Positions 1 through 6,545 of a stretch of DNA of 7,809 nt are shown piece after piece. The position numbers and the translations under genes are program-made. Each line of letters begins with the position of its first letter. The first letter of the stretch is position 1. This DNA is from Gammaproteobacteria bacterium (lineage in GTDB: Bacteria > Pseudomonadota > Gammaproteobacteria > SMWH01), in contig SMWH01000035.1 in assembly GCA_004357005.1 (NCBI GenBank), positions 1-7,809 of the forward strand, written 5' to 3'. The notes under the pieces are model-generated. The model was not told the origin of the DNA and searched no databases. It saw only the letters and a list, made by a program, of their open reading frames with translations.

Positions 1-2683
1 CCTGACCACCCGCCAGCGCGTTGGACAGTTGTGCAACCCGGTAGTCCATGCGCGCTTGTTGCATATCGGCAGGCGAATCAATTTCCGCAAGGATCTCGAG
101 GCGCAGACACAGCTTCCGGGCTGCGGCGAGGTTGTCGGCGGTTCCCTCAGCGGCCCCTTCGACAGGTTGGCGGGCCGAATCAAAACGGGCGTTGATGCGT
201 TTGTCCAACGCTTCATCGCGCAAAGCGGGGAGGTCACCCCAGTCAGCAAGGATCGCTTCAGCGGGCACGCCGCTGGTCGTCTCCATGCGGATGCACAGTT
301 GTGCCTTGTTTTCCAGCAGTGCCAGTTCCAACTCCCGCTGTTCGAGTTGGTGGCGGCGCAGGCGCGCGCGCAGTGTATCGCAGGCTTTGTGAAAACGTGA
401 TTCCAGGCTGCGATCCGAGTAATCGAGTTCGTCCCATTCGGTTTGTGCCTGCCAGATCCTGGCTTCCCCGCTGAGCAGTTCATCACCACGGGCCTTGGCG
501 AGTTTTTCGATAGACTCGCAAAGCGCGATCAGTTGTTTCTGTTTTGCCCTTCGTTCACGGGCGGCTTCGGCGGACTGTTCGGCTTCCTGGCCCAGGATCA
601 CGTGACAGGCTTCCCGGAATTCTTTTTGCAGCAGCTGTTCATTATCCCGATCGGTGGGGCCGATGTTCCGCCACTCTTTTTCGAGTTCACGGACCTTCCT
701 TGTGGCCTCTTCCAGGTTCTTGATGTGATGCAACCCCTTCGCCCGGGTAATCAATGCCTGTTTGTGTTGCCGGTTCTGTTCCCGCGGACCCGCCAGCCGT
801 TCATTCAGTTTGCCCAGGACTTCACGCAGGCGCCGGGCCATGGATCCGCGGGCCCGCGGGTCCAGTTGCCCGACCTGTCCGAGGCCGCGCGCTGCCTGGC
901 GAACCGCGTCTTCCATTTGCCGCAAATCATCGGCAGCGGTTTCGGCCGTGAAAGCCTCCAGCCGATCACACAGGCGCCGCAGGTCATCCAGTTTCTGGTT
1001 TCGTTCCCGGGCGCGTTCCTTGAAATACTTTGCGCACGGGGCATACGCGCGATGAGAGGCTGAATGGAAACGCCGCCATAGTCTCGGTCCGGCCGCGTGG
1101 TGTTCATCCCCGGGGAGTTTTTCAGCTTCCTCCAGCTTGTCCCAACGGTCACGCAGGTCTTTTATGCGCCGTGCCAATTCCGTTGGATCGAGTCCCAGGT
1201 CCGGCAGCTGTTCGGCTTCTTCGCACATCTGTACTCGCTGTTTTTCGTTGGCCCAGTGCTGCCAGCCCTGCATTTCGCGCAATCGCGTGTTCAACTCCCG
1301 TGCCTGCTGCTCCGGCGCGCCGCGAAAGCGATGTTCGCGAATCAGTCGGTACGCTTCCCGGTGTGCTGCCCGGGCGTCGTGCAGGTCTCCGCTTTCCAGG
1401 AGTTCTTCCGTGCGTGCAAGAAGGTCCTGGCAGCGCTGCCGGGTTGCTTCCTGTTGTTCCCTGGCATCCGCCGCCTGCTTGCGCAGCTGTCCGAGCAGGT
1501 CGCGGAAACTCGTTTTGTGCCTCTGGTAGGCGGCGGGGTTCTGCTCGGCGGCGGTTTTCCAGCTCTGCTCAAGCCGGTCTATCGCGCGTTCATTGACTTG
1601 TTGCGCGTTCAGCAACCGGTGTGCCTGGGCCAGTTCTCGCGGCGTGCCTGTGTTGGCCGCCAGGGATTCGAGGCGGGCTTCGACGTCCTGGTGCAGGCTG
1701 TTGAAGCGTTCGACGAGAGCATCACCGGCATTTGCGGTCAGGTTTCGACCCTGGGCGACGAGGGTCTCCAGTGTTCCCCGGTGCGCCTCGATGTTCTGGG
1801 CACTGATGCGCTTCGAATCCTCGAGTTGGTCATGCAATCGCTGGAGGGCGTCACAGAGTTGCTGCAGTTCTTCTTCCGTGTTGTCGCGGTCCGAGCGGTC
1901 TGGGACCTGGTTGCGGTTTCGTGCCTGGGCGCAGGCGCGCTCAAAACGTTGAGCCAACGGGGCCTCTGCGGGCTGGGGCAATGCCTTCCACTCGGCAATG
2001 AAGGAGGACAGTTTCGCCGCCGGGAAAGCACCCGACCCGGACCAGATCTCCTGTTCCAGCCGCTGACAGAGGGCCGCGTGGCGCTCTCTGACTATCACGG
2101 CATCGCCCCGGGCAAAGCGCAGTGCTTCCAGTCGCTCGCTGGCCTGCCGGTGAATACGCTTGTCATGTTTGCGGGTGCTCTCCGCAATCCGGGCCAGCGT
2201 GGATTCGCGCTCGACCTTGTCCAGTGCCAGCTTGCGCAGTTCCGCTTCGCTGTCACCGATCACGACTTCCGCCAGAATGCCCTGGTGACTGACATGGGCC
2301 AGCGCGGCCTTTCTCACGCTGGCGTCATCCGCGTGCCGGACCAGGTGCTCCGCCAGCCGCTCGTCGTTCAACGTCCGGGTCGCTTCTACCCGGATATCCA
2401 GTGAGATGCCTTCGGCCACGCCACCCGCCAGCAGGGCGCGGACCCGCGCCCCGGCCTGTTCCCTGACTGCCGCGTCGGTATCGGTTTCCTGCAGTTCTTT
2501 GAGCAGATCCAGCGAGGTCAGGCGCTGCGCCGCTCGCGCCCGGACTGCGGCAGACGGGTCGCTGCGTGCCAGTTCCGGAAGCACCGTACCCAGTTCTTCG
2601 GCCTGCAGTTGCGCGATGGATCGCCGACGTATGTCGGGATCCTTGTTTTGCCAGCCGGGTCTCTTGAACAGCTTCTTGAGCAT
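1..2683 (-). CDS. DUF349 domain-containing protein with N-terminal HEAT-like repeats (partial, C-terminus outside window)
   Basis: I translated the minus strand from the ATG at 2683-2681 and found no stop codon down to base 2, giving 894 residues and no end. The start MLKKLFKRPGWQ is basic and resembles the usual start of this family. Residues about 20-190 are helical HEAT-like repeats (for example DPSAAVRARAAQRL and DDASVRKAALAHV). From about 200 on, the protein is charged and coiled-coil rich, with recurring DUF349 units: a Trp followed some 15-35 residues later by a [RE]F-x(2)-A motif. Examples are W232 (WKALP...RFERAC), W514 (WDKLEE...RRFHSAS), W671 (WRNIGP...EFREAC), W750 (WDELD...RFHKAC) and W815 (WGDLPA...RFDSAR), with a weaker one at W375. 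There is no signal peptide or membrane segment, so it is probably cytoplasmic. The molecular function of DUF349 proteins is not established, and a scaffold or nucleic-acid role would be a guess. It lies downstream of the traB-like gene on the same strand. Confidence 0.9.
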   Translation of the reverse strand, partial: MLKKLFKRPGWQNKDPDIRRRSIAQLQAEELGTVLPELARSDPSAAVRARAAQRLTSLDLLKELQETDTDAAVREQAGARVRALLAGGVAEGISLDIRVEATRTLNDERLAEHLVRHADDASVRKAALAHVSHQGILAEVVIGDSEAELRKLALDKVERESTLARIAESTRKHDKRIHRQASERLEALRFARGDAVIVRERHAALCQRLEQEIWSGSGAFPAAKLSSFIAEWKALPQPAEAPLAQRFERACAQARNRNQVPDRSDRDNTEEELQQLCDALQRLHDQLEDSKRISAQNIEAHRGTLETLVAQGRNLTANAGDALVERFNSLHQDVEARLESLAANTGTPRELAQAHRLLNAQQVNERAIDRLEQSWKTAAEQNPAAYQRHKTSFRDLLGQLRKQAADAREQQEATRQRCQDLLARTEELLESGDLHDARAAHREAYRLIREHRFRGAPEQQARELNTRLREMQGWQHWANEKQRVQMCEEAEQLPDLGLDPTELARRIKDLRDRWDKLEEAEKLPGDEHHAAGPRLWRRFHSASHRAYAPCAKYFKERARERNQKLDDLRRLCDRLEAFTAETAADDLRQMEDAVRQAARGLGQVGQLDPRARGSMARRLREVLGKLNERLAGPREQNRQHKQALITRAKGLHHIKNLEEATRKVRELEKEWRNIGPTDRDNEQLLQKEFREACHVILGQEAEQSAEAARERRAKQKQLIALCESIEKLAKARGDELLSGEARIWQAQTEWDELDYSDRSLESRFHKACDTLRARLRRHQLEQRELELALLENKAQLCIRMETTSGVPAEAILADWGDLPALRDEALDKRINARFDSARQPVEGAAEGTADNLAAARKLCLRLEILAEIDSPADMQQARMDYRVAQLSNALAGGQ

Positions 2684-2711
2684 CGGTCTCACGCGTGGGG
2701 GCGGAGCCGTT

Positions 2712-2742
2712 ATTCTACGGCGATGTGGCCATCGTGTGTCTA
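2712..2742 (-). promoter_or_regulatory. Possible promoter for the DUF349 gene
   Basis: On the minus strand, TAGACA (2742-2737, five of six to TTGACA) and TAGAAT (2717-2712, five of six to TATAAT) lie in the gap between traB and the DUF349 gene. The 19-base spacer is longer than the usual 17, so the match is uncertain. If real, the DUF349 gene can be expressed apart from traB. Confidence 0.3.
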
Positions 2743-2771
2743 CCGTGCCACCAAACGCCAACCCTGTGGGT

Positions 2772-3974
2772 TCAGGCAACCAGGCGTTCTAAAATGCGGA
2801 AACCCGCCAGATAGGTGCCGATGGCGGAACCCAGGGTGGCAAAAAAGAACACCAGCAAGGTGCGGGCTACCCGGTTACGCCACCATCCGCGAACCGTGGT
2901 GACGTCGTCGCGCAACTTCTGGAAATCTGAAACCACCGGGCGGCGCAGCCACAGCTCCATACCCGCGGCCACCATCCCGGCGCCGATCATCGGGTTGAGA
3001 GAAGTAAGCGGTGCGGCGAGGAAAGCCGTGAGGATCGTCAAGGGGTGGGCCCCGGCGATGGCTGCTCCCAGTGCGGACAGGGTTCCATTGATGAGCACCC
3101 AGTCGATGACCATCTGCAAACCCAGTTCGGGGCTCTTGCGGAATCCAAGCACGAAACCGGTGATGATCAGCGCGACCACCGCCCAGGCGAACACGCGGCC
3201 CCAACGGCGCTTCACCGGGATCGAATCCAGTTCCGCGATTTCCTCCGCCGCGTCGCCGGGTTCCGCGAGCGCCGCATCGAGTCCCTTGAGATGGCCGGCG
3301 CCCACGATGGCCAGTACGTTCCGGTCCGGGTGTTTGTCGTGTTCCTGCTTGAGTTTGGCCGCCATGTAGCGGTCGCGCTCGGTGATCAGCGGTTCATAGA
3401 CTTCCTTTGAATGTTGCGCGAACTCGGTGAACGCCGTTTCCAGCAGATCGCCTTCCTTGAGGCGTTCCACGTCTTCTTCGGTGATCTCTTCCTTGGACAG
3501 CAGGCCCAGTAACAGGCCGCTCAGGAGTTCCAATCGCTTCCACCACGACAGGTTGGCGGCAACCCGTCGAAGGGTCACGCCGACTTCCCGGTCTATCAAC
3601 ACCAGGGGAAGTTTCCGGTCCGCCGACTCTTCGATGGCCGCGCGCATCTCCGCACCCGCTTCAATACCGAACTGATCCGCGAGTCGCTTCTGATACGCCC
3701 CCAGCGCGAGGTTGGCGGCCACCATGCCCGCCTTGCCGTCGCGGATGATCCTGAACAGGTCCATCTGGGCCAGGGAATCCGGGTGGGTAAGGGCGGCGTG
3801 GCGGCTGTTGCACAACTCCACCGCGATCGCATCGTATTTCCCGGATCGGATGGCCTCGCGTACCGCATCCACGCTGGCGCGTGACACATGCGCCGTGCCC
3901 AACAGGGTGTATTGGGCCTCACCCAGGGTCACTTCCCGGACCGGTTGCCGGCTTTGCTGCGTGTCCTTGCTCAT
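2772..3974 (-). CDS. TraB/PrgY-family membrane protein
   Basis: The 400-residue product matches the TraB/PrgY family, named for enterococcal pheromone-shutdown proteins and related to the TIKI/GumN protease-like fold. From the ATG at 3974, the N-terminal domain has GTAH (26-29), VELC with E53, ERD (199-201) and GAGH (225-228). These conserved Glu and GxxH positions are thought to form a metal site. The C-terminal part has about four to five hydrophobic helices (261-278, 288-309, 312-342, 371-392), including the family signature HPLTILTAFLAAPLTSLNP. The soluble domain therefore probably faces one side of the inner membrane. The frame is open back to 4118, but that start would overlap ispG and translate a repeat at 4024-4050. 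The realistic starts are ATG 3974 or ATG 3986, and neither has a strong Shine-Dalgarno site. The stop is TGA at 2774-2772, 88 bases before the DUF349 start. The substrate is unknown in Gram-negative bacteria, and a pheromone role should not be assumed. Confidence 0.87.
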   Translation of the reverse strand: MSKDTQQSRQPVREVTLGEAQYTLLGTAHVSRASVDAVREAIRSGKYDAIAVELCNSRHAALTHPDSLAQMDLFRIIRDGKAGMVAANLALGAYQKRLADQFGIEAGAEMRAAIEESADRKLPLVLIDREVGVTLRRVAANLSWWKRLELLSGLLLGLLSKEEITEEDVERLKEGDLLETAFTEFAQHSKEVYEPLITERDRYMAAKLKQEHDKHPDRNVLAIVGAGHLKGLDAALAEPGDAAEEIAELDSIPVKRRWGRVFAWAVVALIITGFVLGFRKSPELGLQMVIDWVLINGTLSALGAAIAGAHPLTILTAFLAAPLTSLNPMIGAGMVAAGMELWLRRPVVSDFQKLRDDVTTVRGWWRNRVARTLLVFFFATLGSAIGTYLAGFRILERLVA

Positions 3975-4023
3975 ATCTGCGCCCATGACGAAGCGCGAAG
4001 CATACCCGTAACCATCAGCATGT

Positions 4024-4050
4024 TGTAGGAGCGGCTTTCCTGCCGCGAAT
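4024..4050 (+). repeat. Short palindromic (REP-like) repeat, single unit
   Basis: The unit reads TGTAGGAGCGGCTTTCC then TGCCGCGA. GCGGC (4031-4035) and GCCGC (4042-4046) can pair around a six-base loop. It matches the unit at 5424-5448 at 24 of 25 bases, in the same orientation. The 11-mer TCCTGCCGCGA at its end (4038-4048) recurs at 4060-4070. It lies in the 113-base gap between traB and ispG. Similar GTAGGAGCGGCTT sequences are widespread intergenic repeats in Pseudomonas, Xanthomonas and relatives (from memory). Confidence 0.8.
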
Positions 4051-4074
4051 CCGACGGCATCCTGCCGCGAGCGG

Positions 4075-4080
4075 TAGAAT
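4075..4080 (+). promoter_or_regulatory. Possible -10 box close to the ispG start
   Basis: TAGAAT ends seven bases before the ispG ATG. No good -35 is seen 16-19 bases upstream, where the sequence is the edge of the repeat. If used, the transcript would start at or next to the ATG and be leaderless, which would fit the absence of a Shine-Dalgarno site. This is weak evidence. Confidence 0.25.
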
Positions 4081-4087
4081 ATACGCA

Positions 4088-5347
4088 ATGACCGCATCAG
4101 TCCTAAGCAAACCGGCATCGGCCGCCCCGACGCCCATCGGCCGCCGGCCGAGCGTCCAGGTGAGAGTAGGTTCGGTTCCGGTGGGCGGTTGTGCTCCGAT
4201 CGTGGTCCAGTCCATGACCAATACGGACACGGCCGATGTGGACGCTACCGTGAGACAGACCCTGGAGTTGGCCCAGGCAGGCTCGGAACTGGTGAGGGTC
4301 ACGGTCAACACGCCGGAAGCGGCCGCCGCCGTGCCCGTGATCCGCTCCAGGCTTGATGACGCAGACTGCCACGTGCCGTTGATCGGTGACTTTCACTATA
4401 ACGGTCACCGTTTGCTGAGCGAATTCCCGGATTGCGCCGTGGCTCTGGCCAAGTACCGCATCAATCCGGGCAACGTGGGGTTCGGCAAGAAGAAGGACGC
4501 CCAGTTCTCCACCATCATTGAGAAGGCGATCGAATACGAGCGCCCGGTACGCATCGGCGTGAACTGGGGCAGCCTGGACCAGTCCCTGCTCACGATGCTC
4601 ATGAACGAAAACGCGGCGTCGTCCTCGCCACGGGAGGCGGACGAGGTCGTTAATGAAGCCCTGGTGGTGTCGGCACTTCAGAGCGCCGAACAGGCGGAAG
4701 CGATTGGCCTCCCGCGCAACCGCATTATTCTGTCCTGCAAAGTGAGCAGTGTGCAGGCGCTGATCGCGGTCTATCGCGATCTGGCGAATCGATGTGACTA
4801 CCCTTTGCACCTGGGGTTGACCGAAGCCGGAATGGGCTCCAGGGGCATCGTCGCGTCGAGCGCCGCTCTGGCGGTCCTGTTGCAGGAAGGCATCGGCGAC
4901 ACGATTCGTATTTCGTTGACACCGCGGCCCAACGAACCACGTGCCGTGGAAGTACAGGTGGCCCAGGAACTGCTTCAGACCATGGGACTGCGCGCTTTCA
5001 GTCCCATGGTGACGGCGTGTCCCGGTTGTGGTCGCACGACGAGTACTTATTTTCAGGAACTCACGGAAGATATCGAGTCCTTCGTGCGCGAGGCGATGCC
5101 CGGATGGCGGGAGCGTTTCGATGGGGTGGAAAACCTGTCACTGGCGGTGATGGGTTGCGTCGTCAACGGCCCGGGTGAAAGCAAACACGCTGACATCGGC
5201 ATCAGCCTTCCCGGAACCGGGGAGGCGCCCATCGCACCGGTGTTCGTCGATGGTCAGAAATTCGCCACCCTTCGCGGCGAGTCGCTGGCGGATGATTTCA
5301 AGAAGATCGTCGAAGACTACGTCGCCAACAACTACCCCCGAAAATAA
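4088..5347 (+). CDS. ispG: 4-hydroxy-3-methylbut-2-en-1-yl diphosphate synthase (IspG/GcpE)
   Basis: IspG is the cytoplasmic [4Fe-4S] enzyme that reductively converts MEcPP to HMBPP, the penultimate step of the MEP isoprenoid pathway. The 419-residue product carries the family landmarks. VVQSMTNTDTADV near the N-terminus starts the TIM barrel, followed by PLIGDFHYNGH, KYRINPGNVGFGKK, the VNWGSLDQSLL segment, and LHLGLTEAGMGSRGIVASSAAL. The cluster ligands are in ACPGCGRTTS (C311, C314) and MGCVVNGPGESKHADIGISLPGTGEAP (C357, E364), equivalent by alignment from memory to C270, C273, C305 and E312 of the E. coli enzyme. At 419 residues it is longer than the 372-residue E. coli protein and closer to the roughly 420-residue Xanthomonas form. 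The extra length lies mainly in the region between the barrel and the cluster domain. All key residues are present and the frame is intact. The start at 4088 fits the family length, but no clear Shine-Dalgarno site precedes it. The gene is divergent from traB and convergent with the transporter gene. Confidence 0.97.
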   Translation: MTASVLSKPASAAPTPIGRRPSVQVRVGSVPVGGCAPIVVQSMTNTDTADVDATVRQTLELAQAGSELVRVTVNTPEAAAAVPVIRSRLDDADCHVPLIGDFHYNGHRLLSEFPDCAVALAKYRINPGNVGFGKKKDAQFSTIIEKAIEYERPVRIGVNWGSLDQSLLTMLMNENAASSSPREADEVVNEALVVSALQSAEQAEAIGLPRNRIILSCKVSSVQALIAVYRDLANRCDYPLHLGLTEAGMGSRGIVASSAALAVLLQEGIGDTIRISLTPRPNEPRAVEVQVAQELLQTMGLRAFSPMVTACPGCGRTTSTYFQELTEDIESFVREAMPGWRERFDGVENLSLAVMGCVVNGPGESKHADIGISLPGTGEAPIAPVFVDGQKFATLRGESLADDFKKIVEDYVANNYPRK

Positions 5348-5352
5348 AGAAT

Positions 5353-5366
5353 CGCCATTCGTGGCG
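5353..5366. other. Small UUCG-loop hairpin just after ispG
   Basis: CGCCA and TGGCG pair around a TTCG loop six bases after the ispG stop codon. There is no T-run behind it, so it is unlikely to terminate alone. It may protect the 3' end of the mRNA or belong to the repeat cluster that follows. Confidence 0.4.
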
Positions 5367-5377
5367 CGAATGAACAA

Positions 5378-5452
5378 GGAATCGCGGCTGGAAAGCCGCT
5401 CCTACAGAGGTCATGTCTCTCTTTGTAGGAGCGGCTTTCCAGCCGCGATTCC
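5378..5452. repeat. Perfect 29-bp inverted repeat (REP doublet)
   Basis: The left arm 5378-5406 starts GGAATCGCGGCTGG. The right arm 5424-5452 starts TGTAGGAGCGGCTTTCC and is its exact reverse complement over 29 bases. They are separated by 17 bases (5407-5423). Each arm is itself a small palindrome (GCGGCT/AGCCGC). The right arm is the same family as 4024-4050. A head-to-head pair of such units is the classical arrangement of bacterial interspersed mosaic or REP doublets. It would form a long stem in RNA read from either convergent gene. Confidence 0.88.
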
Positions 5453-5465
5453 CTTTCATGTCAAC

Positions 5466-5528
5466 AAACGGGACAGCTTCGTTTTCTGCGGAAAAATTCT
5501 TGGGAAAACGAAGCTGTCCCGTTTTTTT
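5466..5528. terminator. 21-bp inverted repeat with T-run: likely terminator shared by ispG and the transporter gene
   Basis: The left arm 5466-5486 (AAACGGGACAGCTTCG...) and the right arm 5504-5524 (...CGAAGCTGTCCCGTTT) are perfectly complementary over 21 bases with a 17-base loop. The plus strand continues into seven T at 5522-5528, a good intrinsic terminator for ispG. On the minus strand it follows the transporter stop codon directly and leaves only GTTTGTTG, so it is weaker there. The stem is longer than most terminators and carries a GGGACAG motif reminiscent of dispersed repeats in related genomes, so it may be a mobile repeat acting as a terminator. Confidence 0.8.
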
Positions 5529-6433
5529 CAGGTTCCGGGTGGTGGGGGTTTGGCCGGCGCCGGTTCGCTGAGTCGGGCTTCCCGGTGGACGATGTACACA
5601 CCGGCGCCGAAGATCACGATCGCGCCGATCCATGTGTAGCGGTCGACTGTTTCGTTGAAAGCCAGAAAGCCGATCAGCGCGGTGATGGGCAGGCGCAGAA
5701 AATCGAAGGGTACGACGGCGGTGACTTCGGCCACCTTGAAGGAACGGGTAAACAGCATGTGTCCGATGGTTCCGGTGAGGCCGAGCAGAAACATCCAGAT
5801 CCAGGTCTGGAGCGACGGCGTCTGCCACACAAACAAGGCCGGGATCAGGGACACGGGCGTCAGCATGACGACCATCCAGGTCACGATGGTGTTGGGTGAG
5901 TCGTAGAGTGCCAGGCGTTTGATGATCAGGGCCGAACCCGCCATCAGCGCTGCGGATGCGATGGTGACCAGGGCGGCGGGCGAGATCGTCTCCGCGCCGG
6001 GACGAAGAATGATGAGAGTGCCCAGGAAACCGACGATGGTGGCCGAGACTCGCCGTGCGCGGACCGCCTCGCCCAGAAACACTGCCGCGCCGACGGCGAT
6101 GAACAGGGGTGCCGTGAAGCTCAGGGAAACGGCTTCCGCCAACGGCATGACGGTGAGCGCCCAGAACCAGGCCGTCATGGCGAAGATGCCCAATACCGTG
6201 CGCCATAGGTACAGACCCATGTGCTCCGTCGCCAGTACACCCAAACCTGCGCGCATGAGCCAGGGCGTCATGATCAGCAGACCGAAGAGGTTGCGAAAGA
6301 ACACGACTTCAAAGGGGTGGAGTTCCGCCGTTGCCAGCCGGATGAAACCCGCCATGGCCGAAAAAGCCACCGCCGCGCCGCACATGAACAGGGCGCCCCG
6401 CAGCGGGGCGGACATGTTGGAGGCGGGGGACAT
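5528..6433 (-). CDS. EamA/DMT-superfamily transporter
   Basis: The product is a hydrophobic protein of about 301 residues with ten predicted membrane helices arranged as two EamA repeats (roughly 11-142 and 160-287). This is the usual size and layout of drug/metabolite transporters in the inner membrane. Typical features are the early charged pair in FFRNLFGLL, the W-rich LYLWRTVLGIFAMTAWFWAL, PLAEAVSLSFTAPLF at the end of repeat one, and the matching VAEVTAVVPFDFLRLPITALIGFLAFNE in repeat two. The tail is short, cytoplasmic and proline-rich (EPAPAKPPPPGT). The frame is open to an ATG at 6517, but the 28 residues upstream are not family-like. I prefer ATG 6433 (MSPASN), and ATG 6415 (MSAPLRG) is also possible. 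Neither has a strong ribosome site. The TGA stop at 5530-5528 touches the T-run of the hairpin downstream of ispG. Some relatives move S-adenosylmethionine or amino acids, but the substrate cannot be read here. Confidence 0.9.
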   Translation of the reverse strand: MSPASNMSAPLRGALFMCGAAVAFSAMAGFIRLATAELHPFEVVFFRNLFGLLIMTPWLMRAGLGVLATEHMGLYLWRTVLGIFAMTAWFWALTVMPLAEAVSLSFTAPLFIAVGAAVFLGEAVRARRVSATIVGFLGTLIILRPGAETISPAALVTIASAALMAGSALIIKRLALYDSPNTIVTWMVVMLTPVSLIPALFVWQTPSLQTWIWMFLLGLTGTIGHMLFTRSFKVAEVTAVVPFDFLRLPITALIGFLAFNETVDRYTWIGAIVIFGAGVYIVHREARLSEPAPAKPPPPGT

Positions 6434-6474
6434 GACCGGCGCACTGTAACACCCGGTTCCTGCCAGTCCCGTGC

Positions 6475-6502
6475 TTGTGCCGTCATGACCGGCTGCTAAG
6501 AT
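6475..6502 (+). promoter_or_regulatory. Probable sigma-70 promoter of the methyltransferase gene
   Basis: TTGTGC (6475-6480) and TAAGAT (6497-6502) are 16 bases apart, and TG at 6494-6495 gives an extended -10 (TGCTAAGAT). Transcription would begin near 6509, leaving a leader of about 37 bases. The -35 matches at only three of six positions, and the extended -10 carries the call. Confidence 0.5.
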
Positions 6503-6532
6503 ACGCGCCGGAAACACCTCAGCATTCGGTTC

Positions 6533-6536
6533 AGGA
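6533..6536 (+). promoter_or_regulatory. Ribosome binding site of the methyltransferase gene
   Basis: AGGA sits nine bases before ATG 6546 and favours this start over the in-frame ATG at 6597, which has no comparable purine tract. Confidence 0.6.
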
Positions 6537-6545
6537 TAAATTCAA

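Noticed and set aside
842..863. A near-perfect 22-bp palindrome centred on CCGCGGGCCCGCGG (846-859).
   Set aside because: It lies inside the DUF349 coding frame and encodes Pro-Arg-Ala-Arg codons in GC-rich sequence. A chance palindrome is the simplest reading, and no second copy was seen.
2721..2734. CGATG/CATCG hairpin with a four-base loop between traB and the DUF349 gene.
   Set aside because: The stem is only five pairs and has no T-run on either strand, so it is too weak to call a terminator or operator.
2815..3369. A 184-codon plus-strand frame across the traB-like gene.
   Set aside because: It is Ser, Ala and Arg rich with no recognisable motif, opposite a gene with clear family signatures.
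4103..4810. A 235-codon minus-strand frame antisense to ispG.
   Set aside because: ispG is unmistakable on the plus strand with all ligands present. The antisense frame has a composition typical of a GC-rich shadow.
5348..5527. The cluster of stem-loops considered as a CRISPR array, riboswitch or attachment site.
   Set aside because: There are no regularly spaced direct repeats, no integrase, and no aptamer pattern that I recognise. The inverted repeats and T-run are explained by a REP doublet plus a terminator.
5175..5639. A plus-strand frame crossing the end of ispG and the repeat region.
   Set aside because: Its sequence is largely a translation of the REP-like repeat and hairpins (RSGFPAAIPFHVNK), a common false annotation.
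5298..6206. A 302-codon minus-strand frame overlapping the transporter gene.
   Set aside because: It is the out-of-frame shadow of the EamA gene. It is His, Arg and Gly rich, has no domain, and runs into the repeats behind ispG.
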